A stretch of 10,361 nucleotides of DNA, taken from Megamonas sp. UBA1792. Lineage in GTDB: Bacteria > Bacillota_C > Negativicutes > Selenomonadales > Selenomonadaceae. The stretch is from NCBI GenBank assembly GCA_002315155.1, contig DCFY01000112.1, positions 1 to 10,361 on the forward strand, given 5' to 3'. The translations under genes and the position numbers were made by a program. Positions 8,293 to 10,361 of this stretch are shown piece after piece. The notes under the pieces were generated by a model that worked only from the letters and a program-made list of their open reading frames with translations, was not told the DNA's origin and did no database searches. Positions within the stretch are counted from its first letter, which is position 1. Each line of letters begins with the position of its first letter.

Positions 8293-9219
8293 ATGATACT
8301 CATTGTGAATATGAATGTTTCTTTGGATAAACATTATGAGATGAAGGCATTTGTGCCAAATACAGTAATGCGTGCCGGACAGGTGGATAACACGCCGGGC
8401 GGTAAGGGAATTCATGTGGCGAATGTACTGCATGCTTTGTCGGAAAAGTGTCTGGTGACTGGAATGCTTGGCGGTAAGACCGGAGAATTCATAGAAGAAA
8501 AAATGCAGGAAAGAATGCTGGAGTATGATTTCCAGGAAATTATCGGAGAGACGCGCTCCTGCCTTGCCTTTACCACAGAAGACAACATTCAGACTGAGGT
8601 GCTTGAACCGGGTCCCGAGGTGAGTACGAAGGAATATTTGCAGTTTATTGAAAAGTATACAAAGCTGGTGCAGCAGGCTTCACTGGTCGTATGCTCTGGC
8701 AGTGTGCCGCGTAATGTACCGCAAAACGTTTATGAAGTTTTGATCCGGCTTGCAGAACGCTATGGGCGAAGAGTACTCCTGGATACCAGTGGAGCTCTCT
8801 TGGAAGCAGGTATCAGAGCCAAACCTTTCTTTATTAAACCAAATCGTGATGAGTTAGAGGCTCTTTGCCAACGAAAATTGAAGAGTATTGACGATGTTTT
8901 GGTGGAAATCAAAAAGCTGCTGGCACAGGGGATTTTTATGGTTGCAGTATCATTAGGTGCTGATGGAGCGGTTTTTGGCTGCGGGAGCCAGCTGTATCGT
9001 ATACGGATTCCAGCTATAAAAGCTGAAAATCCGGTGGGTTCAGGCGATGCTTTTGTCGCTGGGATGGCTGTGGGCATATTGCAGGACATGAAGCCAGAGA
9101 ATGCTGCAGCTCTTGCAGCAGCTTGTGGTACAGCAAATGCGATGGAAAAAGAGAGCGGATTTGTGCGCTGCAATGTTGTTGAGTTACTTTTAGAAAAAAT
9201 TAAGGTGGAAGCGCTGTAA
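8293..9219 (+). CDS. PfkB-family tagatose-6-phosphate kinase (LacC-like)
   Basis: The 308-residue protein belongs to the LacC/FruK branch of PfkB sugar kinases, whose members are about 305-315 residues. It opens with ILIVNMNVSLDKHYEM. It carries the substrate-binding TPGGKGIHVANVL (34-46), VCSGSVPR (133-140), IKPNRDEL (181-188) and the ATP/anion-hole motif NPVGSGDAF (246-254) with catalytic Asp252. The ATG at 8293 is chosen because AAGGAG (8281-8286) lies 6 nt upstream; an in-frame TTG at 8248 lies inside the aldolase gene. In this operon the natural substrate is tagatose-6-phosphate, made by AgaS and passed on to the aldolase. 1-Phosphofructokinase is the main alternative by sequence, but no fructose PTS is nearby. 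It is the last gene of the aga operon, with a 13-nt gap after the aldolase. Confidence 0.87.
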   Translation: MILIVNMNVSLDKHYEMKAFVPNTVMRAGQVDNTPGGKGIHVANVLHALSEKCLVTGMLGGKTGEFIEEKMQERMLEYDFQEIIGETRSCLAFTTEDNIQTEVLEPGPEVSTKEYLQFIEKYTKLVQQASLVVCSGSVPRNVPQNVYEVLIRLAERYGRRVLLDTSGALLEAGIRAKPFFIKPNRDELEALCQRKLKSIDDVLVEIKKLLAQGIFMVAVSLGADGAVFGCGSQLYRIRIPAIKAENPVGSGDAFVAGMAVGILQDMKPENAAALAAACGTANAMEKESGFVRCNVVELLLEKIKVEAL

Positions 9220-9273
9220 ATATAGTTGTAGAAATAGATTGATAAAAAATAATATAAAATTTTACAAGTGGGT

Positions 9274-9299
9274 AAATTGAAAAGTTGAATTCAATTTTT
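9274..9299 (+). terminator. AT-rich weak terminator candidate after the aga operon
   Basis: AAATTGAA (9274-9281) pairs perfectly with TTCAATTT (9290-9297) around an 8-nt loop, and T residues run to 9299. The stem has a single GC pair, so it is thermodynamically weak. It is the first hairpin after the kinase stop codon, but the better terminator at 9405-9443 may be the true end of the operon transcript. Confidence 0.35.
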
Positions 9300-9308
9300 A
9301 TATTAGTG

Positions 9309-9337
9309 TTGACAAATATGTATAGTAGGTATATAGT
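9309..9337 (+). promoter_or_regulatory. sigma-70/sigma-A promoter upstream of marR
   Basis: TTGACA at 9309-9314, a 17-bp spacer and TATAGT at 9332-9337 give the same promoter elements and spacing as the aga promoter. Transcription should begin near 9344. An 8-bp direct repeat, TATAGTAG, occurs at 9321-9328 and 9332-9339, 11 bp apart, and its second copy contains the -10 box. The predicted leader to the marR start codon is about 158 nt and contains an intrinsic terminator. Confidence 0.82.
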
Positions 9338-9342
9338 AGCTT

Positions 9343-9385
9343 TAAGATAATTTAATGACTGATATCTTAGCAATAAGATAATTTA
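9343..9385. repeat. Direct/inverted repeat cluster, candidate MarR operator
   Basis: TAAGATAATTTA occurs twice, at 9343-9354 and 9374-9385. Between them, TATCTTA (9363-9369) is the reverse complement of the repeat's first seven bases. With the second copy it forms the near-perfect 18-bp palindrome TATCTTAGCAATAAGATA (9363-9380), with 7-bp arms and a 4-bp centre. MarR dimers typically bind palindromes of 16-20 bp close to their own promoter, and this one starts about 20 bp after the predicted transcription start. Autoregulation by the downstream MarR protein is inferred. Confidence 0.68.
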
Positions 9386-9404
9386 GCTGATTGGAAAAAC
9401 CAAA

Positions 9405-9443
9405 GGCTTTGCACTTTTTTAAAGGTGCGAAGTCTCTTTTTTT
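9405..9443 (+). terminator. Strong intrinsic terminator in the marR leader
   Basis: GGCTTTGCAC (9405-9414) pairs with GTGCGAAGTC (9425-9434), including two G-T wobbles. Up to three further pairs can form inside the loop region. The tract TCTTTTTTT (9435-9443) follows immediately. This is the best intrinsic terminator in the window. It lies after the promoter at 9309 and before marR, so it may be an attenuator, the 3' end of a short RNA, the end of the aga operon transcript, or several of these. Confidence 0.85.
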
Positions 9444-9501
9444 ATCAAAAAACAGGTAAGCAGAAAAAACTGCTGTGCGATAGGAGGTGGATGAATTTGT
9501 T

Positions 9502-10017
9502 ATGAAATGGAATAAACTAGAAGAAGCAGATTGGCTTTTTCGAAAAACAGTCCGCCGTTTTGTCAAAGAACGAGATAAAATCCTCATTGAGGGAATTACT
9601 TTGCCGGCTCTGCTAGTTCTTCATAAAATTACACGTGATGGTGCTCAACGCCTTGGTGACTTAGCTGAACAGCTCGACTTTACATCTGGAGCCATAACTG
9701 CTTTATGCGATAAACTGGAAGAAAAAAAATATGCGATTCGCCGTAAAGGTGAAGACCGGCGAACTGTCTGGCTGGACATTACCGTAGAAGGCCGGTCTAT
9801 GTGTATGCGAAATGAAAATATTGGCAGTCGCTGTATTGCAATTCTGTTTGATGGATTAACAGAAGCAGAACTAGACATACAAATAAAAGTATACCAACAA
9901 ATATTCGATAACTTAAAATATTTTTCCAAAGAAATTCTTGATTTAGCGAAAAAAAATAAAACAGCTTCTTTTCCTACAGAAAAATCAACGCCAGAACATA
10001 CATTTTTAACGTATTAA
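9502..10017 (+). CDS. MarR-family transcriptional regulator
   Basis: The 171-residue product has the MarR winged-helix core: LPALLVLHKI, then QRLGDLAEQLDFTSGAITAL (49-68) as the helix-turn-helix, KLEEKKYAIR (71-80) and the wing RKGEDRRTVWLDIT (81-94) with the conserved D-R-R. N- and C-terminal helices (about 3-30 and 120-150) would form the dimer interface. A hydrophilic tail of about 20 residues follows. The start is uncertain: a GTG at 9487 overlaps the AGGAGG box (9482-9487) and cannot be used with it, while the ATG at 9502 is an unusually long 14 nt downstream of that box. The 18-bp palindrome upstream and the sulfotransferase gene 42 nt downstream suggest an autoregulated controller of that gene. 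Many MarR proteins respond to phenolic compounds, which would suit this neighbour, but the ligand here is not known. Confidence 0.87.
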   Translation: MKWNKLEEADWLFRKTVRRFVKERDKILIEGITLPALLVLHKITRDGAQRLGDLAEQLDFTSGAITALCDKLEEKKYAIRRKGEDRRTVWLDITVEGRSMCMRNENIGSRCIAILFDGLTEAELDIQIKVYQQIFDNLKYFSKEILDLAKKNKTASFPTEKSTPEHTFLTY

Positions 10018-10059
10018 AATTTGCAAATACAAACATCTTAAAGAAAAGGACTGATGATT

Positions 10060-10361
10060 ATGGGACATCCAACAATTTATCCAACTGGAACCACCGTATA
10101 CCGTCCGGATAAAGCCTGGAATGGATATACAATTTATCAAGCTGCTGGTTTAGGAGCTTTACTGATTGATATGAATGGCAAAGAAGTTCATTTATGGAAA
10201 GGGCTTAGGGGATTTCCTAATAAAATGCTGCCAGGAGGTTTTGTTTTTGGCAGTACGGCAACCAGAGATTCTCAATATGGATTTCAAGATGAAGTAGATT
10301 TAGTTCAGGTGGATTGGGATGGCAATATTGTTTGGAAATTTAATGCCTATGAGTATGTAGA
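10060..10361 (+). CDS. Arylsulfate sulfotransferase (ASST family), N-terminal part only
   Basis: One hundred codons are visible before the window ends. The start MGHPTIYPTGTTVYRPDKAW, the segments LLIDMNGKEVHLWKGL (34-49), FPNKMLPGGFVFG (52-64) and LVQVDWDGNIVWKF (81-94) fit bacterial arylsulfotransferases, which form a beta-propeller and move sulfate between phenols without PAPS. The full family length is about 500-600 residues, so the catalytic His/Arg region lies outside the window. No signal peptide is visible, unlike the periplasmic AssT of enterobacteria. An in-frame ATG two codons upstream (10054) is less likely, because AAAGGA (10045-10050) is only 3 nt from it and 9 nt from the chosen ATG. 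It follows marR on the same strand with a 42-nt gap and no evident promoter, so co-transcription is likely. Confidence 0.85.
   Translation, partial: MGHPTIYPTGTTVYRPDKAWNGYTIYQAAGLGALLIDMNGKEVHLWKGLRGFPNKMLPGGFVFGSTATRDSQYGFQDEVDLVQVDWDGNIVWKFNAYEYV

Overview
The window looks like chromosomal DNA of a low-to-medium GC member of the Bacillota (Firmicutes). This rests on strong AGGAGG-type ribosome binding sites, TTGACA/TATAGT promoters with 17-bp spacers, a GntR/HutC regulator and a mannose-family PTS. A Negativicutes host is possible, but the window does not settle it. No insertion sequence, integrase, tRNA, rRNA or CRISPR array was seen.

Layout: (1) Bases 1-1379, minus strand: a PIN-PhoH ATPase gene, read here by reverse translation and running off the left edge a few residues before its expected end. 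(2) Bases 1380-1595: divergent intergenic region with a clear rightward promoter followed by a perfect 14-bp palindrome, the probable operator. (3) Bases 1596-9219, plus strand: a nine-gene operon for N-acetylgalactosamine/galactosamine use. The order is GntR regulator, AgaS-type SIS deaminase/isomerase, PTS IIB, IIC, IID, IIA, amino-sugar-6-phosphate deacetylase, tagatose-1,6-bisphosphate aldolase and a PfkB-type tagatose-6-phosphate kinase. (4) Bases 9220-9501: a structured non-coding region with a promoter, direct and inverted repeats and a strong intrinsic terminator ahead of the next gene. (5) Bases 9502-10361: a MarR-family regulator followed by the start of an arylsulfate sulfotransferase gene that runs off the right edge.

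The operon encodes one complete route. The PTS phosphorylates GalNAc on entry to GalNAc-6-P. The deacetylase makes galactosamine-6-P, AgaS deaminates/isomerises it to tagatose-6-P, the kinase gives tagatose-1,6-bisphosphate, and the aldolase splits this into dihydroxyacetone phosphate and glyceraldehyde-3-phosphate. The GntR protein probably represses its own promoter and, through a second imperfect operator copy just before agaS, the catabolic genes. Gene overlaps indicate translational coupling, and hairpins between IIB/IIC and IID/IIA suggest tuning of relative expression.

No wholly new system is evident. The least explained parts are the leader in front of marR (promoter, 18-bp palindrome and terminator, outlining either an attenuator or a transcript of about 100 nt), the paired operators of the aga operon, an atypical Walker A in the PhoH protein, and a solitary aldolase without its usual KbaZ/GatZ-type partner in the operon.
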